A stretch of 64,000 bases of DNA. Origin: Roseiarcus sp963741845. Lineage in GTDB: Bacteria; Pseudomonadota; Alphaproteobacteria; Rhizobiales; Beijerinckiaceae. The position numbers and the translations under genes were made by a program. Where the stretch lies: NCBI GenBank assembly GCA_963741845.1, contig CAVUJV010000006.1, positions 1 to 64,000 of the forward strand. The letters run 5' to 3'. Below the pieces are notes generated by a model. The model did not search any database, was not told the origin of the DNA, and saw nothing but the letters and a program-made list of their open reading frames with translations. Below are positions 57,242 through 64,000 of this stretch, piece by piece. Numbering within the stretch: position 1 is the stretch's first letter; each line of letters opens with the position of its first letter.

Positions 57242-57379
57242 GGCGACCCCTCCAAAGGCGCTCGAAACGCCCTAGATATAGGATCCGAGCCGACTTCGCC
57301 GCAGGCCTTTCTCCATTACGGAAAATCGGATGGCGCGCGAGGCTTGCCGGCCGGCGTCGAGACTCATAAAAGTCAGGGC

Positions 57380-57970
57380 ATGGATTTCACTTCGCCTCTC
57401 TTTGACCGCATCCGGGTGAAGCCGTCTGCGAAGGCGCCGAAGCCTGCGGAGGCCAAGACGCCGTGCAGCCATCCCGGCTGCGCGGAGACGGGGCTCTATC
57501 GCGCGCCCAAGGGCCGCGAGCGCGAGGGCGAGTATTTCACCTTCTGCAAGGATCACATCCGCGAATACAACGCGTCCTACGACTATTTTCGCGGCATGGA
57601 CGACGAGTCCATGGCGAAGTTCCGTCAGGCGGACTCGATCGGCCACCGCCCGACCTGGAAATTCGGCGACCGGACCGCTGCGAGCCACGTGGACGAGACG
57701 GTCTTCGCCGAAGCGCGCGCCGCGCGCCGCAGAGGGGTTCGCGGCAAGCCCCAGCCCGACGCCGCCCCGCGCTACAATGCGCTGGCGCTCAAGGCGCTGA
57801 TGACGCTGGAACTGGACGGAAACGCCACGCCCACGAAGGTCAAGGCCCGGTACAAGGCTCTGGTGAAGCGGCATCACCCCGATGCGAACGGCGGCGACCG
57901 GTCTTCGGAAGACAAATTGCGCGAGATCATCCAGGCCTATAATTATCTTCGCGCCAACAAACTGGTCTGA
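57380..57970 (+). CDS. J-domain (DnaJ-like) protein
   Basis: A 196-residue protein. The N-terminal half has a small Cys motif (PCSHPGCAETGLYRAPKGRE, then EYFTFCKDHIREYNASYDYF). The J domain is at the C-terminus: NALALKALMTLELDGNATPT, KVKARYKALVKRHHPDANGG (the HPD motif), DRSSEDKLREIIQAYNYLRA. This layout is conserved beside bolA and cobS in alphaproteobacteria. It probably recruits DnaK to an unknown client. Confidence 0.9.
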   Translation: MDFTSPLFDRIRVKPSAKAPKPAEAKTPCSHPGCAETGLYRAPKGREREGEYFTFCKDHIREYNASYDYFRGMDDESMAKFRQADSIGHRPTWKFGDRTAASHVDETVFAEARAARRRGVRGKPQPDAAPRYNALALKALMTLELDGNATPTKVKARYKALVKRHHPDANGGDRSSEDKLREIIQAYNYLRANKLV

Positions 57971-58117
57971 GCGCGAAACGCTCCGGCCCTCGAACGGGTT
58001 TATCGACGCGGGGGCGTGTCCAGGTCCTTCCGCGCGACGAAAATTCGAACGGGAAGACAATTTCGAGTAAGGGAAAGGCCGCTCTTCGCCGCAAGGAGAC
58101 AAGAGCGCGGAGGACTT

Positions 58118-59125
58118 ATGAATTCGAGACATACGGCGACGATAGCGGCCGAACCGGCCTCCGGGCTGCCCGATACGCGCGTTTCGGTGCGCAAGGTGTT
58201 CGGCATCAATTCCGACATGGAGGCCCCGGCTTTTTCCGTGCCCGACGAGCATGTTCCGGACTTCGATCCGGACTATCTGTTCGACCGGGAGACGACGCTC
58301 GCGATCCTCGCCGGCTTCGCCTACAACCGCCGCGTGATGGTGACCGGCTATCACGGCACCGGCAAGTCGACCCATATCGAGCAGGTCGCGGCGCGGCTGA
58401 ACTGGCCCTGCGTTCGCATCAACCTCGACAGCCATGTCTCGCGCATCGACCTCGTCGGCAAGGACGCGATCGTGCTGAAGGACGGCAAGCAGGTGACCGA
58501 GTTCCGCGACGGCATGCTGCCCTGGGCGCTCCAGAGCAACATCGCGCTGTGCTTCGACGAATATGACGCGGGCCGCCCCGACGTGATGTTCGTGATCCAG
58601 CGCGTGCTGGAAGTGTCCGGCAAGCTGACGCTGCTCGACCAGAAGCGCGTCATCCGGCCCCATCCCGCCTTCCGCCTGTTCGCGACGGCCAACACCGTCG
58701 GCCTCGGCGACACATCGGGCCTCTACCACGGCACGCAGCAGATCAATCAGGGCCAGATGGACCGCTGGTCGATTGTGGCGACGCTCAATTATCTGCCGCA
58801 CGACAAGGAAGTCGACATTGTGCTCGCGAAGTCGCCGGCCCATCGCGCCCGCAAGGACGGCCGCGACATCATCAACAAGATGGTGCGGGTGGCCGACCTC
58901 ACGCGCAACGCCTTCGTCAATGGCGACCTGTCGACGGTCATGAGCCCGCGCACGGTGATCACCTGGGCCGAGAACGCCGATATCTTCAAGGACATCGGCT
59001 TCGCTTTCCGTCTGACCTTCCTCAACAAGTGCGACGAACTGGAGCGCGCGCTGGTGGCGGAATTCTATCAGCGCTGCTTCGGACAGGAATTGCCGGAGAG
59101 CGCGGTCAACGTTGCTTTGACCTAG
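58118..59125 (+). CDS. cobS: Cobaltochelatase subunit CobS
   Basis: A 335-residue AAA+ ATPase, part of the aerobic CobN-CobS-CobT cobaltochelatase of cobalamin synthesis. Walker A in MVTGYHGTGKSTHIEQVAAR; Walker B in NIALCFDEYDAGRPDVMFVI; sensor LFATANTVGLGDTSGLYHGT; arginine finger region QMDRWSIVATLNYLPHDKEV. ATG 58118 follows GGAGGA. cobT, usually downstream, is not adjacent here: an FMN reductase gene follows. The frame is intact. Confidence 0.95.
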   Translation: MNSRHTATIAAEPASGLPDTRVSVRKVFGINSDMEAPAFSVPDEHVPDFDPDYLFDRETTLAILAGFAYNRRVMVTGYHGTGKSTHIEQVAARLNWPCVRINLDSHVSRIDLVGKDAIVLKDGKQVTEFRDGMLPWALQSNIALCFDEYDAGRPDVMFVIQRVLEVSGKLTLLDQKRVIRPHPAFRLFATANTVGLGDTSGLYHGTQQINQGQMDRWSIVATLNYLPHDKEVDIVLAKSPAHRARKDGRDIINKMVRVADLTRNAFVNGDLSTVMSPRTVITWAENADIFKDIGFAFRLTFLNKCDELERALVAEFYQRCFGQELPESAVNVALT

Positions 59126-59200
59126 AGGCTCCGAGAGGGGACGCACGGGCAAACGCGGTCCGCGAAAGGTCGGGACGCCTTCGAAAGAGGCGGAGAGGTC

Positions 59201-59758
59201 ATGACCGCGTCCGTCGCTGCTCCGCTGCGCGTCCTGGCCATTTCGGGCAGTCTCCGCAGAGCCTCGACCAACACAGCAGCGCTCGAGGCGATGGCGCGCC
59301 TTGCTCCTTCCGGCATGCGCGTCACGCTTTATCGCGATCTGGCGAAGCTCCCGCCCTTCAATCCGGACCACGATGTCGAGAGCGAGCCGAAGCCTGAGAC
59401 CGTCGAGGCGCTTCGAAAGGCCGTCGAGGAGAGCGACGCTGTCATCATCGCCTCGCCCGAATATGCGCACGGGATCGCCGGCGCGTTGAAGAACGCCCTC
59501 GACTGGCTGGTCGCGAGCGAGACCTTCGCGGGCAAGCCGATGGTCCTCGTCAACGCCGCGCCACGCGCTTTCCACGCGCAGGCGGCTTTGCGGGAAGTGC
59601 TCTCCACCATGGCCGCGCGCCTCCTGCCCGAAGCTTTCGCGAGCCTGCCGCTGACCGGCAGGCTGGTCAGCGCGGAGGACATCCTTGCCGAGCCGGCCTT
59701 CGTTCGCCGTCTGAAAGATTCGCTCGACATGCTCGCGGCGGTCCTGCGGGAAGAGTAG
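59201..59758 (+). CDS. NADPH-dependent FMN reductase family protein
   Basis: A 185-residue flavodoxin-fold protein. FMN phosphate loop AISGSLRRASTNTAALEAMA; VEESDAVIIASPEYAHGIAG; ALKNALDWLVASETFAGKPM; VLVNAAPRAFHAQAALREVL. It reduces FMN or quinones with NADPH. It has its own ribosome site (aggcggagagg). It is placed between cobS and a convergent membrane protein; no link to cobalamin synthesis is proven. Confidence 0.88.
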   Translation: MTASVAAPLRVLAISGSLRRASTNTAALEAMARLAPSGMRVTLYRDLAKLPPFNPDHDVESEPKPETVEALRKAVEESDAVIIASPEYAHGIAGALKNALDWLVASETFAGKPMVLVNAAPRAFHAQAALREVLSTMAARLLPEAFASLPLTGRLVSAEDILAEPAFVRRLKDSLDMLAAVLREE

Positions 59759-59820
59759 GGCGCACGAGCGATGGCCGCCGTTTCCGGCGGCCATTGTCTC
59801 ACGCGGCTTTGCGGCTTCCG

Positions 59821-61554
59821 TCAGGACGCGCGGAGCATGCCATTGACGACGCCGCTGCCAGAGCCCGCCCGCGCCTTTGTCGGCTTGACCAGGCAGAACT
59901 GGCTGACGAGCGCCATGACGAATCCGATGATGAAGATCGTTCCGATCACCACCATATGCAGCTTCTCGACCGGCCACTCGGAATCCGGCCGGGCGGGAAT
60001 CGACGCAGTCGGGGAGAGGGCGAACAGCGTGGCGAGGACCGCGAAGAGCATGCAAGCTGCGAGGCGCTGCCCGACGCCTTCTCCGCCAAGCGTGCCGATG
60101 TCCGGCAGCAGCGGATCGATCTGCCTGTCGACGTGGTAGACGACATAGACGCAGATCAACGCCGGCGACCAGCCCCACTTGAAGTCCATGGAGAGCAGGT
60201 CGAGGAACGGCTTGCCTGCCGATGGACCTGGGCCGAACTCAGTCGCGAGCGCCAGCGACGTCACCGAGACGCAAAGCGCAATCACGAAGATTGCGGCGTA
60301 GGACGTGAGATAGGAAGAGGGCTGCTCGGCGTCGTAGCTCCAGCCCAGATAGCGCAGCAACAGGACGACGATGATCGGAGCGCCATATGTGGCGAGGCCA
60401 TAATAAACCCAGCGCGTCGCCACATTGGCTTCCTGACCGAGCGCCGAAGCCGCGGCCGCCGGATGTGCGAGATCCCAGAGCGCTGCCGAAAGCCACACGC
60501 CGAGATTGATCGAGATCAGGATCGCGACGATGAACAGCATGACATAGCGCATGGGGTTCGCGCGCGCCTCGACGCTCCCCACTCTCGCGCCAAACTGGTT
60601 GGCGTCACGGATCGCGGTCTTCTTGGTGTCGTTTTCGAAGACGATGAAGAGGGCGGCGAGTCGGCAGTATTGCCTGCGAAGCGTCTCGATCTTGGCCGCT
60701 GTCTCCTCGAAGAGCTCACGGACCGGCGTGTCCTCCTCATTGAGCGCCTGTTTCAGCGGAACGATCTGGCCGTGGATCTTCTTGTAATTTGTCTCGAGCC
60801 CCTGCCAGGCGAAACTCGGTTCGTTGAAGAAGGTGAGGTGCGGCCCCTGATCGTGCTTGCGCGTGAGCCAGAGGCGCACATAGCAAAGCTCCGCCCACGT
60901 CCGATCGACGCTCTGCCTGTCCTTGTCGAAATCGCCGCTGTCGACGTGATTGGCGGGCTCGCTGGCGACCGCCACGCGCTCCTGAGCCGGGACGACGAGA
61001 TCGTTGCGCGCGGCCGCCATGATCTGATTGGCGAGGTCGGGGATGGAGACCCAGCCCCACACCAGGCGACGAAGCACATAGAGCGGGTTCCACTCGTGCT
61101 CGATCTTGAGCAGCGTCACCAGCGCCGCGACTGCGAGCACGACGACCACCGGGAAGGACATCGGGCTGCCCTGCACATAGGCCTGTATGTACGGTTTCAG
61201 CGGAGGCGGGGCGACGGGCGCGAGGAACGGCGCCAGGTCCTTGTAAAAGCCGACGATCAGCACATAGCCAATCAGGCAGAGCCCGACATAGGCGAACATA
61301 CCCATGCGGTACTGACGAGGCTGAGTCATGTAACGCGGCGGCGCCGGGCCGTCGTCGGGCGTCGCAATCGGGGTCTCGAACGCGTTATGGGCATAGTAGG
61401 CCGCCATGACCACAGCGATGGCGACAAGCAGCACGCAAAGGCCGTTATAGGCGGACGCCGACATGTCGGCCACGCTGTCTGCTGCGGCGGCGGGCCAGCA
61501 CAGCAATCCTGTGATCGCCAGGGCGGTAACGGTGCGCAAAAACGAATTAAACAT
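59821..61554 (-). CDS. Large orphan multi-pass membrane protein
   Basis: A 577-residue protein. Signal-like start (FLRTVTALAITGLLCWPAAA), then about nine membrane helices: LCVLLVAIAVVMAAYYAHN, MGMFAYVGLCLIGYVLIVGF, SFPVVVVLAVAALVTLLKIE, RYVMLFIVAILISINLGVWL, VYYGLATYGAPIIVVLLLRY, SYAAIFVIALCVSVTSLALA, WSPALICVYVVYHVDRQIDP, RLAACMLFAVLATLFALSP and LHMVVIGTIFIIGFVMALVS. Helices 3 and 4 are separated by a soluble, partly coiled-coil domain of about 170 residues (QALNEEDTPVRELFEETAAK, IETLRRQYCRLAALFIVFEN). No known transporter motif is seen. The frame is unbroken and ordinary in composition for this genome, so it is a real gene of unknown function. Confidence 0.75.
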   Translation of the reverse strand: MFNSFLRTVTALAITGLLCWPAAAADSVADMSASAYNGLCVLLVAIAVVMAAYYAHNAFETPIATPDDGPAPPRYMTQPRQYRMGMFAYVGLCLIGYVLIVGFYKDLAPFLAPVAPPPLKPYIQAYVQGSPMSFPVVVVLAVAALVTLLKIEHEWNPLYVLRRLVWGWVSIPDLANQIMAAARNDLVVPAQERVAVASEPANHVDSGDFDKDRQSVDRTWAELCYVRLWLTRKHDQGPHLTFFNEPSFAWQGLETNYKKIHGQIVPLKQALNEEDTPVRELFEETAAKIETLRRQYCRLAALFIVFENDTKKTAIRDANQFGARVGSVEARANPMRYVMLFIVAILISINLGVWLSAALWDLAHPAAAASALGQEANVATRWVYYGLATYGAPIIVVLLLRYLGWSYDAEQPSSYLTSYAAIFVIALCVSVTSLALATEFGPGPSAGKPFLDLLSMDFKWGWSPALICVYVVYHVDRQIDPLLPDIGTLGGEGVGQRLAACMLFAVLATLFALSPTASIPARPDSEWPVEKLHMVVIGTIFIIGFVMALVSQFCLVKPTKARAGSGSGVVNGMLRAS

Positions 61555-61803
61555 GACAACCCCCGAAAATGGGGGCCGAGTCTTCTATGTCCGCCGTCCT
61601 CGACGGACGTCTCCCGACCCATATTAACTTTTCTTTAACATGTGCGCGCGGAAAAAGGCAGTGATTGCGGTCACAGCCCAATTCGGGACACGTCCGGCCG
61701 AGCAAAGGGCGCGCCGGGCGCCTCCCGCTGGGTCACCGCCCCGCCTTGACCCGCCGTTCCGTTCGCCATTGCGCCGCGCCCGGGGTTGCGCCAAAGGAGC
61801 GCG

Positions 61804-63369
61804 ATGCAGCACGACACCGTTCTCATCGTCGACTTCGGTTCCCAGGTCACGCAGCTCATTGCGCGGCGGGTGCGCGAGGCCGGGGTCTATTGCGAGATCC
61901 ATCCCTTTTCCAGGGCCGCGGAGGCCTTCGAGCGGCTGAAGCCGAAGGCGGTGATCTTCTCTGGCGGTCCCGCCTCGGCGCCGGAATCCGGCAGCCCGCG
62001 CGCGCCGGAGTCGATCTTCGACGCCGGCGTTCCGATTCTCGCCATCTGCTACGGCCAGCAGACGCTTTGCCAGCAGCTCGGAGGCAGGGTCGAGAGCGGA
62101 CATGCGGCCGAGTTCGGCCGCGCCGACGTCGAGGTGCTCGAAGGCAACAGGCTCTTCGAGGGCGTGTGGGAGAAGGGCGGACGCTATCCGGTCTGGATGA
62201 GCCACGGCGACCGCGTGACCCGCCTGCCGGAAGGCTTTCGCGTCTACGCCGTTTCCGAGAACGCGCCCTTCGCCGTCGCGGCCGACGAGACGCGAGGCTA
62301 TTACACGACGATGTTCCACCCCGAGGTGGTCCACACGCCGGACGGCGCGAAGCTGATCGCCAATTTCCTGCACAAGGTTGCGGGCATCAAAGGCGACTGG
62401 ACGATGGCCGCCTTCCGCCAGGAGGAGATCGCCCGCATCCGCGCTGAGGTCGGCAAGGGCCGCGTGATTTGCGGCCTTTCGGGCGGCGTCGACTCGGCGG
62501 TCGCGGCGGTGCTGATCCACGAGGCGGTCGGCGACCAGCTCACTTGCGTCTTCGTCGATCACGGGCTCATGCGCGCGGGCGAAGCGGAGGAGGTCGTGAG
62601 CCTCTTTCGCGGCCACTACAACATTCCGCTCGTCCATATCGACGCCTCGGACGAATTCCTGACCGCGCTGCACGACGTCGAGGACCCGGAGACGAAGCGC
62701 AAGACGATCGGCAAGCTCTTCATCGACGTCTTCGAGAAGGAGGCGCGGCGCATCGCGAGCGACGGCAAGGGGCCGGTCGCGTTCCTCGCGCAGGGCACGC
62801 TCTATCCGGACGTGATCGAGAGCGTCTCCTTCACCGGCGGCCCGTCCGTGACGATCAAGAGCCACCACAATGTCGGCGGCCTGCCGGAGCGGATGCGCAT
62901 GAAGCTCGTCGAGCCCTTGCGCGAACTCTTCAAGGACGAGGTGCGAGCCCTGGGGCGCGAGCTCGGCCTGCCCGCGGCCTTCGTCGGCCGTCATCCGTTC
63001 CCCGGTCCGGGCCTTGCGATCCGCTGCCCGGGAGCCGTGACGCAGGAAAAGCTCGACATTTTGCGCAAGGCCGATGCGATCTATCTCGACGAGATCCGCA
63101 AGGCGGGGCTCTACGACAAGATCTGGCAGGCTTTCGCGGTGCTTTTGCCGGTGCGCACCGTCGGCGTCATGGGCGATTACCGCACCTATGACCACGTCTG
63201 CGCGCTGCGCGCCGTGACGAGCGTGGACGGGATGACGGCCGACTTCTACCCCTACGACATGGCCTTCCTCGGCCGCGCCGCAACCCGCATCATCAACGAG
63301 GTGAAGGGCGTCAACCGCGTCGTCTACGACGTGACGAGCAAGCCGCCGGGGACGATCGAGTGGGAGTGA
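61804..63369 (+). CDS. guaA: GMP synthase (glutamine-hydrolysing)
   Basis: A 521-residue GuaA, the last step of GMP synthesis from XMP. Glutaminase domain: TVLIVDFGSQVTQLIARRVR, catalytic cysteine in ILAICYGQQTLCQQLGGRVE, His/Glu in TTMFHPEVVHTPDGAKL. ATP pyrophosphatase P-loop ICGLSGGVDSAVAAVLIHEA. C-terminal dimer domain with GRHPFPGPGLAIRCPGAVTQ and the end DVTSKPPGTIEWE. ATG 61804 has aaaggagcg upstream. The frame is intact and of normal length. Confidence 0.97.
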   Translation: MQHDTVLIVDFGSQVTQLIARRVREAGVYCEIHPFSRAAEAFERLKPKAVIFSGGPASAPESGSPRAPESIFDAGVPILAICYGQQTLCQQLGGRVESGHAAEFGRADVEVLEGNRLFEGVWEKGGRYPVWMSHGDRVTRLPEGFRVYAVSENAPFAVAADETRGYYTTMFHPEVVHTPDGAKLIANFLHKVAGIKGDWTMAAFRQEEIARIRAEVGKGRVICGLSGGVDSAVAAVLIHEAVGDQLTCVFVDHGLMRAGEAEEVVSLFRGHYNIPLVHIDASDEFLTALHDVEDPETKRKTIGKLFIDVFEKEARRIASDGKGPVAFLAQGTLYPDVIESVSFTGGPSVTIKSHHNVGGLPERMRMKLVEPLRELFKDEVRALGRELGLPAAFVGRHPFPGPGLAIRCPGAVTQEKLDILRKADAIYLDEIRKAGLYDKIWQAFAVLLPVRTVGVMGDYRTYDHVCALRAVTSVDGMTADFYPYDMAFLGRAATRIINEVKGVNRVVYDVTSKPPGTIEWE

Positions 63370-63406
63370 GGCGCGCGCAGAGCCGGCCCATGCACAACCG
63401 ATCCGG

Positions 63407-63859
63407 TCAGGCGATAAGCAAATCGTGGACAATGGCGCCCACCAGGACGACGACTGCGAGGAGGGAGACGGCAAAAGCGATCGTTCGCCAAGGCTGCATG
63501 GCCTTCAGATAGACGATCGAATGTACGATCCGGGCGACTACGAAGATCGTGAAAATGGGAATTGCAATTGCTGCCTTTCCTCCCGTGAAAACAAAGAGCA
63601 GACCCAGCAGTAGGAATGGATAGATCGTGGCCTCCGCATTGCGATGCGCGCGTAGGAGTTGTGCGACAGTTGGCGGGTCAAGTTCTGACACAGGGACACC
63701 ATAGCGAGCGCCATCCTCCGGATTGATTGCCACGCCACCCTTGGCGCGGATCGCCCCGCTGGAAACCCAGAGCATCAGAAGATTGAAGCACAGAACAATG
63801 CAGGTGATGGCATACGCCACGAAAACCGGATGTGCCGCAGTCCAGATTGATTGTTGCAT
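63407..63859 (-). CDS. MAPEG family membrane protein
   Basis: A 150-residue protein with four membrane helices (VFVAYAITCIVLCFNLLMLW, ATIYPFLLLGLLFVFTGGKA, IAIPIFTIFVVARIVHSIVY and IAFAVSLLAVVVLVGAIVHD). The glutathione-contact pattern LRAHRNAEATIYPF marks MAPEG proteins (membrane-associated eicosanoid/glutathione metabolism). It lies 7 bases after the gene running off the right edge, so they may be one operon. Substrate unknown. Confidence 0.85.
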   Translation of the reverse strand: MQQSIWTAAHPVFVAYAITCIVLCFNLLMLWVSSGAIRAKGGVAINPEDGARYGVPVSELDPPTVAQLLRAHRNAEATIYPFLLLGLLFVFTGGKAAIAIPIFTIFVVARIVHSIVYLKAMQPWRTIAFAVSLLAVVVLVGAIVHDLLIA

Positions 63860-63866
63860 TGTAGCA

Positions 63867-64000
63867 TTACTCGCCGTTTCTCAGAGCATCTGACCGCGCA
63901 CTGGATGTCCGTTGCGCCATCGCGCCGACGTATACGACGAGGTTGTCTAGTGTCTTGGCCGTTCCGGTGTCGATGCCCGTTTTCAGATATTGCTCGAACC
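63867..64000 (-). CDS. C-terminus of an unidentified protein (partial, off right edge)
   Basis: The minus strand from the edge reads FEQYLKTGIDTGTAKTLDNL and VVYVGAMAQRTSSARSDALR, stopping at TAA 63867-63869. The LDNLVVYV ending resembles the final helix of SRPBCC proteins (TLDNLxxYV), but the fragment is too short to be sure. It is followed after 7 bases by the MAPEG gene. Confidence 0.45.
   Translation of the reverse strand, partial: FEQYLKTGIDTGTAKTLDNLVVYVGAMAQRTSSARSDALRNGE

Noticed and set aside
57971..58117. Cobalamin riboswitch before cobS
   Set aside because: The 147-base leader lacks the B12-box pattern. Only an ordinary ribosome site was found.
57272..60178. 968-residue minus-strand frame across the J-domain, cobS and FMN reductase genes
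   Set aside because: Runs antisense to three recognisable genes with clear motifs. It is a codon-bias artefact.
61624..63474. 616-residue frame antisense to guaA
   Set aside because: guaA is complete and unmistakable on the plus strand.

Overview
The window reads as two unrelated pieces of genome joined at about 18,230-18,275. The left 18.2 kb is mycobacterial. It holds a Pks5/MAS-type polyketide synthase, a family of Rv1524/Rv1526c-like glycosyltransferases, a WbbL2-like rhamnosyltransferase, Rv1523-like methyltransferases, actinobacterial insertion sequences and a tRNA-Pro fragment. The right 45.7 kb is a high-GC alphaproteobacterial chromosome, probably Rhizobiales and possibly Methylocystis/Methylosinus-like (inferred from gene content only). 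Its markers are a SAM-II riboswitch before metZ, a GAAC-N7-GAAC SOS box between uvrA and ssb, a bolA/J-domain/cobS neighbourhood, a PEP-CTERM esterase, MsrP and malonyl-CoA decarboxylase. The join cuts a phosphoribosyltransferase on the left and an MFS transporter on the right, so an assembly chimera is the simplest explanation.

Mycobacterial part (1-18.2 kb). This resembles the M. tuberculosis Rv1523-Rv1527c glycolipid (LOS/GPL-like) locus in a rearranged, heavily broken form. In order it holds: the C-terminus of a serine recombinase running off the left edge; a 5'-truncated PKS (DH-ER-KR-ACP); a glycosyltransferase; a methyltransferase relic; a second methyltransferase; glycosyltransferase and IS110 relics; a 5'-truncated glycosyltransferase; then, on the minus strand, a WbbL2-like enzyme, another glycosyltransferase with a nonsense codon, and an Rv1523-like methyltransferase with an internal duplication. 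Beyond these lie an IS110 element interrupted by a partly deleted group II intron, tRNA 3'-end relics, a small gene broken by a 17-bp tandem duplication, a hypothetical gene next to a complete IS256-family element, an IS5-type relic, and the cut phosphoribosyltransferase.

Alphaproteobacterial part (18.3-64 kb). From 18.3 to 29.6 kb are accessory and stress functions: an MFS fragment, a DUF1254 protein, an EamA permease, an F420-type NADP oxidoreductase, a tightly overlapped operon (DUF899, TetR, PhnB-like remnant, VOC protein) behind a 22-bp palindrome, a second VOC protein, a divergent TetR/GST pair sharing a long dyad operator, and an AlkB-type hydroxylase. From 29.8 to 38 kb are a Phd/VapC pair, uvrA and ssb flanking an SOS box, pgsA-moaD-moaE, a GlsB/YeaQ protein, a YidB-like protein and metZ with its riboswitch. 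From 38 to 54.5 kb are a sorbosone-dehydrogenase-like protein, a PEP-CTERM GDSL esterase, a response regulator, dCTP deaminase, secE-nusG, a thioesterase, MsrP, a glycosyltransferase, an epimerase, malonyl-CoA decarboxylase, a metallophosphoesterase, a NUDIX protein and a sulfotransferase. From 54.9 to 64 kb are an L,D-transpeptidase, DUF2244, BolA, a J-domain protein, CobS, an FMN reductase, a large orphan membrane protein, GuaA and a MAPEG protein.

Single-base frameshifts occur on both sides, including in the essential gene nusG. Many are therefore probably sequence errors, and the density of broken frames in the mycobacterial part cannot all be read as biological decay. The relics, the in-frame deletion and the tandem duplications are a different kind of change and look real.
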